Origin: Amblyomma americanum
Lineage: Eukaryota > Arthropoda > Arachnida > Ixodida > Ixodidae
Length of the DNA: 64,000 nt
Assembly: GCF_052857255.1 (NCBI RefSeq)
Contig: NW_027526484.1
Location: 2,577,501-2,641,500 of the forward strand
Reading direction: 5' to 3'
The notes beneath the pieces are model-generated. The model was not told the origin of the DNA, ran no database searches, and saw only the letters and a program-made list of their open reading frames with translations. This document shows, one piece after another, positions 52,356 through 62,800 of this stretch. Within the stretch, counting starts at the first letter, position 1; every line of letters starts with the position of its first letter. The position numbers were made by a program, and so were the translations under genes.

Positions 52356-52789
52356 AGAAAAAAAAGGAGAGACATTGAAAGCAATTTTGTTTTATGAAAC
52401 TGGTGAAAGTTGTTCACTTCCTTAGGGAGCTTTTATGTTTTCTGAGCTGCCATGTCACTGTTATTAGAGGAAATCAATGTTGGTAATGCATCAGTCGTTC
52501 CTGTATTGACGATATAATGCATTATAGCCTGCCAAGTGAGAACTTTTTTTCTCTACTCAGTGCTAACACAAATCATGACCTCAGTAACGCTGCTACTGGG
52601 GCTATTTGGGTTAGCGCTTTTGGTTATGCGCGCTGCTTGTGGCTACGATGAAGACAAAAAAGATGGAACAACGACAGCCCACTAAGTTTGGCACATTGTC
52701 TTAGTGGGTTTTTGTTCTTGTTTCATATTTTTGTTCTCTTCGTAACTACAAAGCAGCGCACAGGAACAAAGATCAATCTTTGATGATAT

Positions 52790-52947
52790 TGTAACGGAAA
52801 ACAGGGAGACACCAAAATATGTAACGGAAAACAGGGAGACAGGTCGCTAACCAGCAGAATACAGCAAGCAGCCAGCCAGCCAGCCAGCGCGAGACACTTC
52901 AACGTCTTCCAAGACACTTCAGCGCCACCTGAGAACACCAGGTGGCA
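52790..52947 (-). repeat. 3' LTR of gypsy copy 4, with 30-bp end duplication
   Basis: The core LTR 52820-52947 (128 bp) matches 55606-55729 (124 bp) apart from one extra CCAG unit and a few substitutions. It is preceded by an extra 30-bp unit (52790-52819) that repeats the first 21 bp of the LTR and then ACCAAAATA. The latter equals the start of the sequence inside the 5' LTR (primer-binding side). Confidence 0.85.
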
Positions 52948-53105
52948 TTACTCCCCCTCCAAAAAAAAAAGAAAAACAAAAGCGGGGTTGCAGTATGGGC
53001 AGTGGAAAGAGAAAAAAAAAACAGCACAAGCACACAAAAATGTACAAGGGAGGTGGGCGAAGGTGTCCCACGCGAAAACTAGCAGAACACTGAGCGTACT
53101 ATCCA

Positions 53106-53465
53106 TTACCGCGTGAAGTAGGGTTTCATGCGGACAACGTGCACAACCTCAGAGCGGGGTGGACGACGCTGAGGCTGCACAGTCCCGTCAGGAAGAACTT
53201 CGTAGGTCACTTCGGTAACGCGGCGCAAAACTCGGTACGGTCCAAAGTAACGGCACATCAGTTTTTCAGACAAGCCTGGGCGGCGTACCGGGGTCCACAC
53301 CCAAACTTGGTCTCCCGGATGGTATTCGACGTGCCGATGACGGAGGTTGTAGCGGCGTGCATCCGTGCCCTGCTGCCGCTGAATGTGAAGACGGGCACGT
53401 AGTTCTCGCTGTTGAGTCACCGAAAGGTCCGGGCTGATGTCAAGGGATGGGCGCACAGGAAACAT
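53106..53465 (-). pseudogene. Gypsy copy 4 pol remnant fused to integrase C-terminus
   Basis: An open frame of 119 codons. The first part, PSLDISPDLSVTQQRELRA, matches the linker just before RT in copies 1 and 3. The second part, RLHIQRQQGTDARRYNLRHR, is integrase C-terminal sequence followed by the GPY module (CRYFGPYRVLRRVTEVTYEV) and VVHVVRMKPYFTR. The join deletes roughly 800 codons yet stays in frame. A one-base frame change near 53455 separates it from the protease frame. Confidence 0.85.
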
Positions 53466-54250
53466 TCAGAAACCTCCGCTAAGGGGTCGGCGAATGCGAT
53501 GGCAGTAGCACGAAAAAGGTGCCGGGGCTCGTTAGAGAAGTTAGTCACCAGGAGCTCAGAGCAGCCGTCGCGGAGATGGATGAGACCTCGCGCTGAGCAG
53601 ATGCCGTGGGTGAGCAAAAGGGACAGGTTGCCCTCTGCGACCGCTGTCCCTTCACGTAGTCCGTCGCAGTGAACACTCACAAAAACGCTGGCGCGTGGCG
53701 GAATCCAAACGCTCTCGGCGGATATTCTAAGGGCGGCGCGGCGTGGACAGTCCTCGGAGTAAACATCAGCTTTCTCGGTAGAAAATGTGACAGTGCGCTT
53801 TCGGAGGTCAATAATAGCTCCATACTCTCGGAGAAAATCAACGCCAAGGATACAGTCACGGGAGCAGTTCGGTAGAACTAGGCAGCTGACAACAAATGTG
53901 GAGCTGCGAATTTGGACTCTTGCTGTGCATAGGCCAAGCGGAGTTACGACATGTCCGCCAGCCGTGCGAATCTGCGTGCCGGACCATGGTGTCATTACTT
54001 TTTTAAGAAGCGCCGCTAGCTTTCCGCTTAAAATCGAGAAATCAGCGCCAGTGTCCACCAAAGCACTAACCTTATAGCCATCGAGAAGCACGGGTATATC
54101 CAACGAGAATCGATCTCCGAGTTCAGGTACTGCAGTCGTTGCCTTTAAATCGCGGTCGGTCGCTGTTCGCGTTGTCGGGGGGTCTTGTTCGTATCGATTG
54201 CCAGCGGCCTCGCCCCCTGAGGTCGCTCTCTTTAGTTTTCCCGGCGGGGA
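53417..54250 (-). CDS. Gypsy copy 4 protease segment of pol
   Basis: Open in the -1 frame across the gag end (GKLKRATSGGEAAGN). The aspartic protease box LVDTGADFSILSGKLAALL is near 54050. C-terminal protease sequence follows (CILGVDFLREYGAIIDLRKR), then a linker to CFLCAHPL, where the frame changes. No RT follows. Confidence 0.88.
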   Translation of the reverse strand, partial: SPPGKLKRATSGGEAAGNRYEQDPPTTRTATDRDLKATTAVPELGDRFSLDIPVLLDGYKVSALVDTGADFSILSGKLAALLKKVMTPWSGTQIRTAGGHVVTPLGLCTARVQIRSSTFVVSCLVLPNCSRDCILGVDFLREYGAIIDLRKRTVTFSTEKADVYSEDCPRRAALRISAESVWIPPRASVFVSVHCDGLREGTAVAEGNLSLLLTHGICSARGLIHLRDGCSELLVTNFSNEPRHLFRATAIAFADPLAEVSECFLCAHPLTSARTFR

Positions 54251-55569
54251 CTTGGCGACCGTCTCTGCGCCATCCAGGAGGAGCTTTGGGGCTGTGGCGA
54301 AGGTCGGCGTGGTGATGGAGACCGAGACTGCCGCTGGGGAATTGTCGCCATGCGCTGCTGGGCTACGTAGTCCTCGATCTCCCGGGGTCGTTGACCTCTT
54401 GGTGGACGGGGCATGTCGATAGGGAACCCCTGCAGCCCAAGCTGTCGATACGGGCACTGGCGATACAGATGACCGGGTTCCCCGCAGTGAAAACAGAGAC
54501 GCCGCCGATCCGGAGCACGCCACAGGTCCGTCTTCCGCTGGGGTGATCGTCGATTGTCGATGTAGTACGTGTCGGGGTGTGCGGAAAACAGCGAGCCTTG
54601 ATTGGACGGAGGAAACTGCGCCGAAGAGGGCGCAGGACGTTGCAAGGCTTCAGCGTACGTTGGACGACGGCACTCCGTTGGTAAAGGCGGCGGGTCAACG
54701 GACGGGAACGAAGGTCTCAAGGCTTGAACCTCTTCGCGGACCAGGCTAGCGAGAGAGCCGGCCGTCGGCAGGGGAGCACCGAAAAGCGCCTGGAGCTCTT
54801 CGCGCACAACGGAGCGGATCAGGTCGCGGAGAAGACCAGGGTTAGCCCCGAAGGCAGGAAGCGGCTCTGTAAGTGAAGCGGCGAGTACCGGCCGGTCGTA
54901 GGTGGTAGACCGCCGCAAGAGCATCTTCTCCATCGTGACCGCCTCCGAGAGAAACTCAGCAACAGTCCCAGGTGGACTGCGCACGAGGCCAGCGAAAAGT
55001 TGCTCTTTAACGCCGCGCATGAGATGGCGCACCTTTTTATCTTCGGGCATGGCCGGGTCAGCTCGCCGGAAGAGCCGAGTCATATCCTCCACGTACATGC
55101 TTACAGTCTCATTCGGCATCTGAATGCGAGACTGCAAAGCCCGTTCAGCCCGTTCTCGACGATCCGTGCTGGTGTAGGTCTCCAGCAGGCGTCGGCGGAA
55201 CTCGTGCCATGATGTTAGGGCGTCTTCTCGGTTTTCGTACCAGGTACGTGCACCATCCTCGAGACTAAAGAAGACGTTTCGAAGTTTAGCGGCGTCGTCC
55301 CACTGGTTGAATGAGGCCACGCGTTCAAACTCGAGAAGCCAGTCCTCTACGTCTTCGAGCTGACTGCCGTGGAATGGTTTGGGCAGTCGCGGATTCTGCA
55401 AGGTGTAGTAGGCAGCAGCTGGCATGACAGGTCGATGGGTGGGTGCTCTGGCAGACTCCAAAAGCCCGTGTTCGGGAGGTAGGCCTTGATTTTTCCGGCT
55501 AGCACGGTGCACGGGGGTGTCCACTAGCGAAGGACTGGAGCCCAGGGTATCCGGAGGAGTATGAGACAT
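54232..55569 (-). CDS. Gypsy copy 4 gag
   Basis: 445 residues, apparently intact. Gag domain PKPFHGSQLEDVEDWLLEFE and WDDAAKLRNVFFSLEDGART; CCHC knuckle CFHCGEPGHLYRQC near residue 370; Arg/Ser/Pro tail ending SPSPRREN and stop TAA. The ATG at 55567-55569 is 36 bp inside the 5' LTR. Could supply particles in trans if expressed. Confidence 0.92.
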   Translation of the reverse strand: MSHTPPDTLGSSPSLVDTPVHRASRKNQGLPPEHGLLESARAPTHRPVMPAAAYYTLQNPRLPKPFHGSQLEDVEDWLLEFERVASFNQWDDAAKLRNVFFSLEDGARTWYENREDALTSWHEFRRRLLETYTSTDRRERAERALQSRIQMPNETVSMYVEDMTRLFRRADPAMPEDKKVRHLMRGVKEQLFAGLVRSPPGTVAEFLSEAVTMEKMLLRRSTTYDRPVLAASLTEPLPAFGANPGLLRDLIRSVVREELQALFGAPLPTAGSLASLVREEVQALRPSFPSVDPPPLPTECRRPTYAEALQRPAPSSAQFPPSNQGSLFSAHPDTYYIDNRRSPQRKTDLWRAPDRRRLCFHCGEPGHLYRQCPYRQLGLQGFPIDMPRPPRGQRPREIEDYVAQQRMATIPQRQSRSPSPRRPSPQPQSSSWMAQRRSPSPRREN

Positions 55570-55605
55570 ATACAGGGATCTTTACCCAGCGCCTACACCA
55601 AAATA

Positions 55606-55727
55606 TGTAACGGAAAACAGGGAGACAGGTCGCTAACCAGCAGAATACAGCAAGCAGCCAGCCAGCCAGCGAGAGACACTTCAACGTCTTCGAAGACACT
55701 TCAGCGCCACCTGAGAACACCAGGTGG

Positions 55728-55729
<2 letters not shown>
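55606..55729 (-). repeat. 5' LTR of gypsy copy 4
   Basis: 124 bp, TGTAACGG...GGTGGCA on the plus strand, with a (CAGC)n-like tract near 55655-55668. Confidence 0.9.

Positions 55730-55790
<61 letters not shown>
55730..55790. repeat. (AT)n microsatellite
   Basis: About 61 bp of uninterrupted AT repeats immediately at the right edge of gypsy copy 4. The element's right target duplicate is part of it. Confidence 0.95.
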
Positions 55791-55795
<5 letters not shown>

Positions 55796-56053
55796 CGGGA
55801 GTATTGCGGGTTCTTCTATATGTTCTGTTTTCTTGTAAAAACACCTATGAATTGAACACACATCCTTCCCCAAGAGCTGTATGTTGTTTTTTCTGTGAGA
55901 ATAAAAAAGGGCAGAACAATACTGAAAATACTATTAATAGTTTAGCTTTTAAAACATTTACTCTATCTCTTTTATTCCACGTATGTGAGGCTTGTAAGCA
56001 ATCTCCGCGCGTAATAATAGTGAAATATGTGTTTTCCCTCCATCTTTGCGCAG
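55791..56053. other. Probable intron of the acyltransferase-like gene
   Basis: AT-rich, with a pyrimidine-rich run (CCCTCCATCTTTGCGCAG) ending in the acceptor for the exon at 56054. Confidence 0.4.
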
Positions 56054-56263
56054 GTTTCGCTCTTCTTCACCACAATTGTGTGGAGCTACCTCCTTAGTTA
56101 CCTCTTGTTCATCTGTTGCGAGGCGCCAACGGGGCGGCTGGACAAGCTAGTCTTCGAACCTCAACGTAAACAGACCGAGAAAAGCGATGGAGACGCGGCG
56201 CCAAATGCGAATGGCACGGAGGACGGACTTGCGCATGTAGTTGCAAAGCTCCGAGATACCTAA
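56054..56263 (+). CDS. Terminal exon of an NRF-6-like membrane acyltransferase (copy A)
   Basis: Follows acceptor TTTGCGCAG and runs 70 codons including the TAA stop. It opens with one transmembrane helix (VSLFFTTIVWSYLLSYLLFI), then CCEAPTGRLDKLVFEPQR and a polar tail. A last hydrophobic helix followed by CE-P----DKL/EK is the typical ending of acyltransferase-3 proteins of the NRF-6 (nose resistant to fluoxetine) type expanded in arthropods. The call rests on this one exon. Earlier exons on the same strand were not found. A diverged mirror copy is at 59690-59876. Confidence 0.55.
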   Translation, partial: VSLFFTTIVWSYLLSYLLFICCEAPTGRLDKLVFEPQRKQTEKSDGDAAPNANGTEDGLAHVVAKLRDT

Positions 56264-57239
56264 CCGAAAAATACAAAAACAGAGAAGAACGTTTCTAATG
56301 ACTTTCTTCACGATAAATGCAAACCAATCAGCTGCCATCAGCTCGACTGGTGACGACGTGTTTGGTGCCAACGATCGAGCACCGCCTAGAAGTTAAAGCC
56401 AACCTAATGAACGACAACAGACGGTAAACGTTCTCGATTTATTACTTAGGAGTAGTTATAGCGAAGACAAGAACATAGGCTTAACACGACTGTTGCGCCA
56501 GCGTTTCTTCTTTCAGCCACGTGCGTTTGCCTTTTGAAGGAATTCACATTGAGGGGTATGAAACATGTTGTGACTTTTTTGTGAGTGACACAAGATTAAA
56601 GTGCCGCCAATAAACGAGCGCAGATTTTGGGCTATTTCTTTTAAGCGGAAGTAGTGTCTGAAAATGGTGATGAACATTCTTTTTAATTTTTTGTTGCAGT
56701 CACCTTGAAAAATGGGCTCTGCTTGAATACAGGCAAAGAAGACTTCTTTCTGTGCGACTGGAAAAATTTTCATACGCTTTCAAATTTATATCCGCGAACT
56801 TATGCGCATCCCAGTTGAAGGAATGCAGTGAAAATCTCGTGAAACCATTGCTTTCTTTTGGATGGAGCTGGCTAAATTTCGCTCAGGACTAATTAAACCT
56901 AAATGAAATTAGTGCGTCAGTATTTAAACGAATAACTAGGTACATCTTGTAATTTTAACGATACTCGTATGACAGCGACCTTCAGTATTAGACAGTGAAT
57001 GTTTCTCTCACTTTTACAGCTCTGCAGTTTTATGTAGTTTATGACCCTTATTTATATGTATTCGAAGGCAGGTGGTGCACCTCGTCTACATAACCTCCTC
57101 ATGCATTTATTCTTTTTTCTCCCGCAAAACAGAGTAGAAAAGAATGTAAAGACATTTCGTCAATGCGGGAAGCTCATCTGTGGTATTGGCTTATTGAGAC
57201 ATATTGGCTTTCCCGGCGAAATATAAAGCGTAGCTTACT
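56264..57239. other. Intergenic, no gene seen
   Basis: AT-rich 3' flank of copy A. No AATAAA close to the stop was noted. Confidence 0.4.
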
Positions 57240-57800
57240 TGCTTAGGAATTAAAACCGTGTGCGAGGTTAGAAAGGACGGCTGCAAAGAGTCACGGTCAT
57301 ACGCAATCGCGTATAGCTTATTCAGTACTGGAGCTACGGCAGGCTTAAAGGATTTATAAAATGAAGTCCTCAGCCCATTGGGACAAGGAGACTTGCCTGG
57401 GTTCAGTTCTTCGCGTCTTTTTGTTACTTTCTCGGATGATATAGGGCTTTAAAACCAAGCGTTGATTTCATCGTATAATCGTGTTATCAGTAACAAAATT
57501 TCACGTTTAAAATGTTCGATCCTGACTGAACCAGAAGCGAATAGGGCACTATAAATTTCAGCAAAACGCACGTTTTATACCGCCTTATTGCTTCCTCAGA
57601 GACCGCTGTCATTCAATGTCATATATTTGATTCAAATGAGCACGACTTTTCTCTACGCCGATAATGCTTTCGGTAGGCGGCTAATCAGCCATCAAGCGCT
57701 CAGCACCTAACCGCAGCGTAGCTCCGCGGGAGCATTCGTCATCAATACTTCCAACTGTTGCTTTAGAGATCGAATCTCATTGATGAAAACACGTCCTTTG
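57240..57800 (-). pseudogene. LINE reverse transcriptase remnant
   Basis: The minus strand reads EELNPGKSPCPNGLRTSFYK and SFKPAVAPVLNKLY around 57310-57415, the hallmark start of a LINE RT domain (GKSPGPDG-like). Upstream pieces (EKSRAHLNQIYDIE-like near 57620) fit the linker before RT. Multiple stops; long dead. Confidence 0.7.
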
Positions 57801-58880
57801 ATAAATTTTTCAGCTGTCATTTTGCTCGTTCTCACATGGAAAATTTTGGCAGCATTTTCGTTGATCTTGTATAACGCCAGATCTTGCTATCGCTATCATT
57901 TTTACTTTTGCTTCAATTTTTCCTACTATACTGCGCTACATGCCTGCTACTCATTACACAACACGTCGATGACGTCCGCTGTCTCTCTAACAAAGAGTTC
58001 GTCTGCCAGAACTTGATCATTAAATTTCAATGATTTCCAAACGAATTTGCTACGTGTGCTTTGCTTCCCAACTCCAAATGGCAGCAAGCAATTTTCATTG
58101 ATACAGGATTCACTTGACAGTAACTACACGGGACACGTATGCTTGATACAACACTGCATGACTTTTGCCTTGAAAGTCGTGCACCTTGCAAGCCGTCTAA
58201 ACTTCAATCATATTTTAACACGCAACTTTTATGGTCAGCAACTACTGCAGCTTTACGGTATAAAATGTAGAATGACGTCCCTTTTCAGATCCAAATATCT
58301 AGAAACTTTGAATACTGGGTTAAAGATGTTTTTAGCGACATGTCGTAGTTCCAACCACCCTCTGTTATTTTGTTTGTCTTTTTCTTCTTTTTCGTGTTAT
58401 GACTGGCATGCATTTGCACTGTTTGAGTTTCAAGTATCTTATTTTACTGTGCTTCCAAGCGTGAGCCCAAACAAGCTTTGTCTATAGGCCCATCTATTAT
58501 TGTTGTATCATTTAGAAGTTAAATAAAGCAAATAACCGCTCACTCTCTCTCTCCCTTTCTCAAAAAAGTGTGCAAAGCTCATTTCACTTTGGATGCAAAG
58601 ACAGGGACCGACGTCTTCTAGCCGACATCACAGCGGTAGTCCGCGCTGGCGTCGCTGGCAAGGCGCGAGCTATAGATCTGTCATGCGCTCAGAAAACACA
58701 GTTAGCCTGTGTCAATACAATACGGTCAGTGTTACACACCTGGTAGACGCTTTGAAAGAAAACCGTCCGGTCATCAACAATATTAGATGCATAAACGTAA
58801 GTCAAACGCCAGTGTGCACTGTTAAGGAGGAAGGCTCACAACCAAAATGTCCCGAAAAGTTGTCACGCACTAGAGGGGAG
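57801..58880. other. Little supported
   Basis: May include more of the same decayed LINE to the left. Open stretches at 58047-58487 lack recognisable motifs. Confidence 0.35.
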
Positions 58881-58884
58881 CAAC

Positions 58885-58960
58885 GAAATGCTATAACTCG
58901 ATCTTGAAAGAGCTATTGACAGAGTGCCGCATAGTGTACGTCAGGTTTATATACACAGGA
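58885..58960 (+). pseudogene. LINE RT fragment
   Basis: DLERAIDRVPHSVRQVY resembles the catalytic box A of LINE RTs (AxDRVPH-V). Too short to classify. Confidence 0.45.
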
Positions 58961-59689
58961 ATGCTAAAAAATCAAAGAAGACCCGCCATCTCGCTGAATG
59001 TAAGAAAGTACGTGATGTAACTTCAAAATAAGGGAGAAAAAGCTGTGGTTTAAACTTTGTTTAAACTTTGTTTAACCCTGGTGAGAAGCGAAACCTTCCT
59101 TTGCATGGCTAAGTTCAAAAACGCCACACACACTGCCGAACGAATTGTCTGCAAAGCGTCGATGAAATGCCCGATGGGGCAGCTGCCACCTGCCGCGGTG
59201 GGCAGATTGTGATGACGTGAGTTGGTCACTTGACCTGCCATGTTACACCACGTGACACCTGTCTTGTGACTGCACAGACGCTGCCCTCTTGAAAACCTAG
59301 CGTAGAGAAGTTTTCGCTTCAAAACAACTCTAGCCCAACGACTGCCAAGTTTTTCGAGAAAACTGCTTTCAACGTCGCATTAAAAACTAGCTCTAAAGAA
59401 TTTCCTAAGAGGCAGTTAATCCCTTATGTCACAGCAGTGCGGCATTTTTGATACCCTTCTTTTTAAAGGAGTTTTTCTGCGGAATTGCAGACATGGTTCA
59501 ACCTGCCATTACTTCTATAAAAACGCATAAATTGTCGCGTGTGTGATTTAGTACAAGATGTGCAACTGGAGATTCGTTCAGAGTTGAGATTCTCTTTGGT
59601 TGCGTTTCTCCTAATGCCACCCGTTATATCACCTTCCTGCAGTCAAGGGTACGTGTCGAGGGCACCTTGTCATCTCGGCGAGGCGGAGC
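58961..59689. other. No gene seen
   Basis: No supported feature. Confidence 0.4.
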
Positions 59690-59876
59690 TACGTCTTGGT
59701 AATTTGTGCTCTTCGCCATGAGCATTCGCCACCTCGTTCACTTCCTGCTTGGTCGTCTTCGTTCGTTGCGGCTCGAATACGAGTTTTTACAGCTTTGCCG
59801 CCGGTCTCTCGCAGGTGATGAACAGCAGGTAGTCGAACAAGAAGCTCCAGAGAAGCATGATGAAGAAGTAGGACAC
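59690..59876 (-). pseudogene. Terminal exon of an NRF-6-like acyltransferase (copy B, premature stop)
   Basis: Minus strand. Acceptor CTTATTGACAG at the right, then VSYFFIMLLWSFLFDYLLFI, TCERPAAKL, TAA (59787-59789), and in the same frame KLVFEPQRTKTTKQ and ANAHGEEH. It aligns along its length with copy A (56054-56263), including beyond the stop: KLVFEPQR is identical and NA-G-E is kept. The stop falls just after the last membrane helix, so the product would lose only the cytosolic or lumenal tail. It may be a pseudogene or a shortened functional copy. Convergent with copy A. Confidence 0.6.
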
Positions 59877-62800
59877 CTGTCAATAAGGTGGAAGAAGACG
59901 TAAATAGGAACCAGTGCAGCCACTAATGAGAACTATGAACAGTCTTCTAAACACCTGAACCTTTCAGTGGTTGACATTCAGGTCTGAGGCATTAAGATAT
60001 TGAGCATGAAAGCTGTGTTTTAATATGAGTCGAAATGTTTCAGATGCAATACTAGGCAACGGGCGTCATCAATCAGACCACACAAAACAATTCGCCATCG
60101 TTAGGCTATTTCCGCTTTGTGCTTCTTTACTGCGAGCAAGGAATCGTTGTTCCCGCAAGGTTTCTCTACATGTCGACACCCTTCCGACCTGCTTCCAATT
60201 TTGCTTTTGCGTTCGCGTAGCGCCATTCATTTCTTGCGTCGCACTGCTGTGGTCTCTCATTCGCCGACGTCACGTGGCGAACTCTCACTTCGGGGCCTTC
60301 CCGGGTTTCGTGATTTCGTACAACGTTCCGAGCCCGCGCTTCAGTGTTTCGGCGTCTATTCTCCTCCTTTTGGGCTGCTTCCCGAGCCCGCACCTCAGAA
60401 TCGTGGCGCGCCGAGCATTTGTATGCTCAGCATTCCGCTAGTGTCGCATTCGCTTGGGACATTGTACCGACGGTTCCTCCTTCCCGTCGGCTTCACGTTT
60501 CCACGCCTCTACCTTTCTCTTACATGTTGCGTGCCTAGCGTGATGTTCCATGTGCTGCTGCTCTGCTTCATCCATTGCACTACTCAGCTACCATGTCGTC
60601 ACTACGGTGCTGTCGGCCACATCAGCATGGCTCCGTCTCTTCTGCTGCGGTGCCATCTGTCTAGGCGCTACTGCATGCTCCTGAGTCTGCTATCTGTTTC
60701 GCTTGATAATTCTCCACTGCGGCATCTACCTCCGCTGCATACGTATTTCATGACCCTCCACTTCTGTGCCTCCTTTGATGAGTCTCATGGGCTCGAATTG
60801 TGCAAAATAGATTTCGATACCGACTGATGTAAACGCTATCTTGTCGAGAGCTAGCGCAAGTGGGCCGGGTGAACTATAAACTGACCAACTTGGTCAAATC
60901 GGGCAGCTGGGTTAAAGCGAAACGCCGTCGAGTCGTTCACTTGTTATGAAAGTGCAATAAGAGCGAGTTTTTTACCGGTGCCCTCAGGCACGGTCTTGAA
61001 AACCGCGCTTACTGCTTCAGTCTGTCCGCACATACGCAGGCAGCCGCTTCATTTGCGCCAGGCTCGATTCGCAGGCATCGAGTAAGTGCAATTGCCCAAT
61101 CCTCCAATGGGCATGGCCTTCCTCCGCCAGACGCCTGACTCGGTCCCTACTGCCCCGCAGAGATACGCGAGACTCATGCACTCTTGTCGCCCCACTTCTT
61201 GTCCCGTCCTTAGCGCTAATTTATTCGTGCAAAACCAACTAGCTCAACTTCATTATCTGACGGACTCGTGGGAGGGTTGCGGGGCATGAAAAATAATGCG
61301 CAAATCGAATAACTTCCGCTACGGTAGTTTTGGCTGCGCAAGTATAGTCTATCAAAAGCTAGGAGCCCACCGTAACCACGGTGTAAGAATAGAGAGGTGT
61401 ACCAACCGCGCCGCTTCTCCTGTGCTCCTCACGTTCATCGCTGAGTCTCGCAGTTTCGCTGCCTGCCGACCGATGGCGACGCAGAAATGCGGGCCCTAGT
61501 GGGCCCGTCTTTGTCGTCTGCTTGCAGTGAACACGCCGTTGAACGTAAGCTTTTCTCGGCATGGACTTCCAATTCGGTCTGTAGTGTTGTTCTTTGACTG
61601 AAACACGACTGCATTTTGATTATGGTGATGTATGGTGCTGTCGCCGGTTCTTCGGTGCTTCGACAATGGGCGAAAGTGCACTGCTCCGCGATGTACGACA
61701 GGCTACAAGCCGTGCAAAGAAACGTTTTCACTGTTTTGGGCGCCAAGGACGGAGAACGTTTGAAGGTGTGGAGAAATATTATCTTACGTAATGACCGTTT
61801 GCTGCAACCTTCAGGCTAATTATGTGAGAAACATTTCTAGCCTCATCTCGTGTCGAAAACGCGGGAAGCCATGTACAAGGGCCATATACTCGTACGTGCA
61901 CCGGGGGGATCTTGTCTTGCGAAAGATGCTGTGCCAACTAGGTTCTTTGACTGTTCTGCACACCTGTCGAAAGTTAGTAAGGAACGGAAATCGCTCCACG
62001 GTGCTCGAGGATGCGGCGAATCAAGAGCCGTCTACGAAGGAGGGCCGCAGGAACCATATCTTCCTCGGGCACCACATCGCGCGGCTTCTGTTACTTGTTT
62101 GAAGTGCTGCCGAACATTTTAACTTCTAGCTCTTGGGGCTGCCATCGACTCGAACTAGATCTGGAGTCAGAAGCGTGTACTTTTCGAAAGCTGAGCGCAT
62201 CAAAGTTAACCAGTTGAGAGCACCGCCAAACCCGTCTCCTCCGGTCCTGCCGACAATGATCGTAATTGTCAATGAGGACGTGACTATGACGCTAATTGCT
62301 ATACTGAAAAGGCAAATCTCACTAGAAAAATTTCAGCTGTCAAGTGACACGACACGAAGTGCTGAAAATATTGTCGCAATTTGCTCAAACAAGTGGGTGA
62401 CGCTGTTGTCTGTCGTGGTGGACTAAATCCAAAGGCTTATCCTCGAGTTTAGCGGGACAGCGGATTTCTTGATATAAGTGTGGCGTGGCACAAGCACTGC
62501 AAGTTTATTCAGCAGCCTCAGGTCTAAGCACTTGTCCAAGATGCCTCAGTTTCTCGGACACCTTGAAACTCCGCGAAAAGCGGTTAGCGAAGAGAGGTCA
62601 GGCAGCTGGAACAAGTAGATTTTGTTTCAAGTCTCCAGAAAATGCTGAACGAATGGCGACACTGAAAAGGGCGAACTACGCACGCGAGCTACGTCAATGA
62701 GGATTCGTCAGTACTCCAAAGCAAAGGAAAAATAAATGGGCAACAGAACGCAATCACTGAGTAAAACTGTCAAAGAAGGACATTCTTGATTGCAGTGTAC

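Larger units (their letters stand above)
52790..55729 (-). mobile_element. Internally deleted Ty3/gypsy element (copy 4)
   Basis: A 2.9-kb minus-strand element with short LTRs (3' LTR 52790-52947, 5' LTR 55606-55729), flanked by ATAT at 52786-52789 and 55730-55733. The coding strand has TTTTGGTGTAGGCGC after the 5' LTR and a GGAGGGGGAGTAA purine tract before the 3' LTR. Gag and protease are intact. RT, RNase H and the integrase zinc/DDE domains are missing, and pol resumes at the integrase C-terminus. It therefore depends on other copies for enzymes. The right flank is a long (AT)n tract. Confidence 0.92.

Noticed and set aside
60117..60827. 236-codon plus-strand open stretch
   Set aside because: Unusual Cys/His/Leu-rich composition, no domain, no splice or start context; probably chance in GC-richer DNA.
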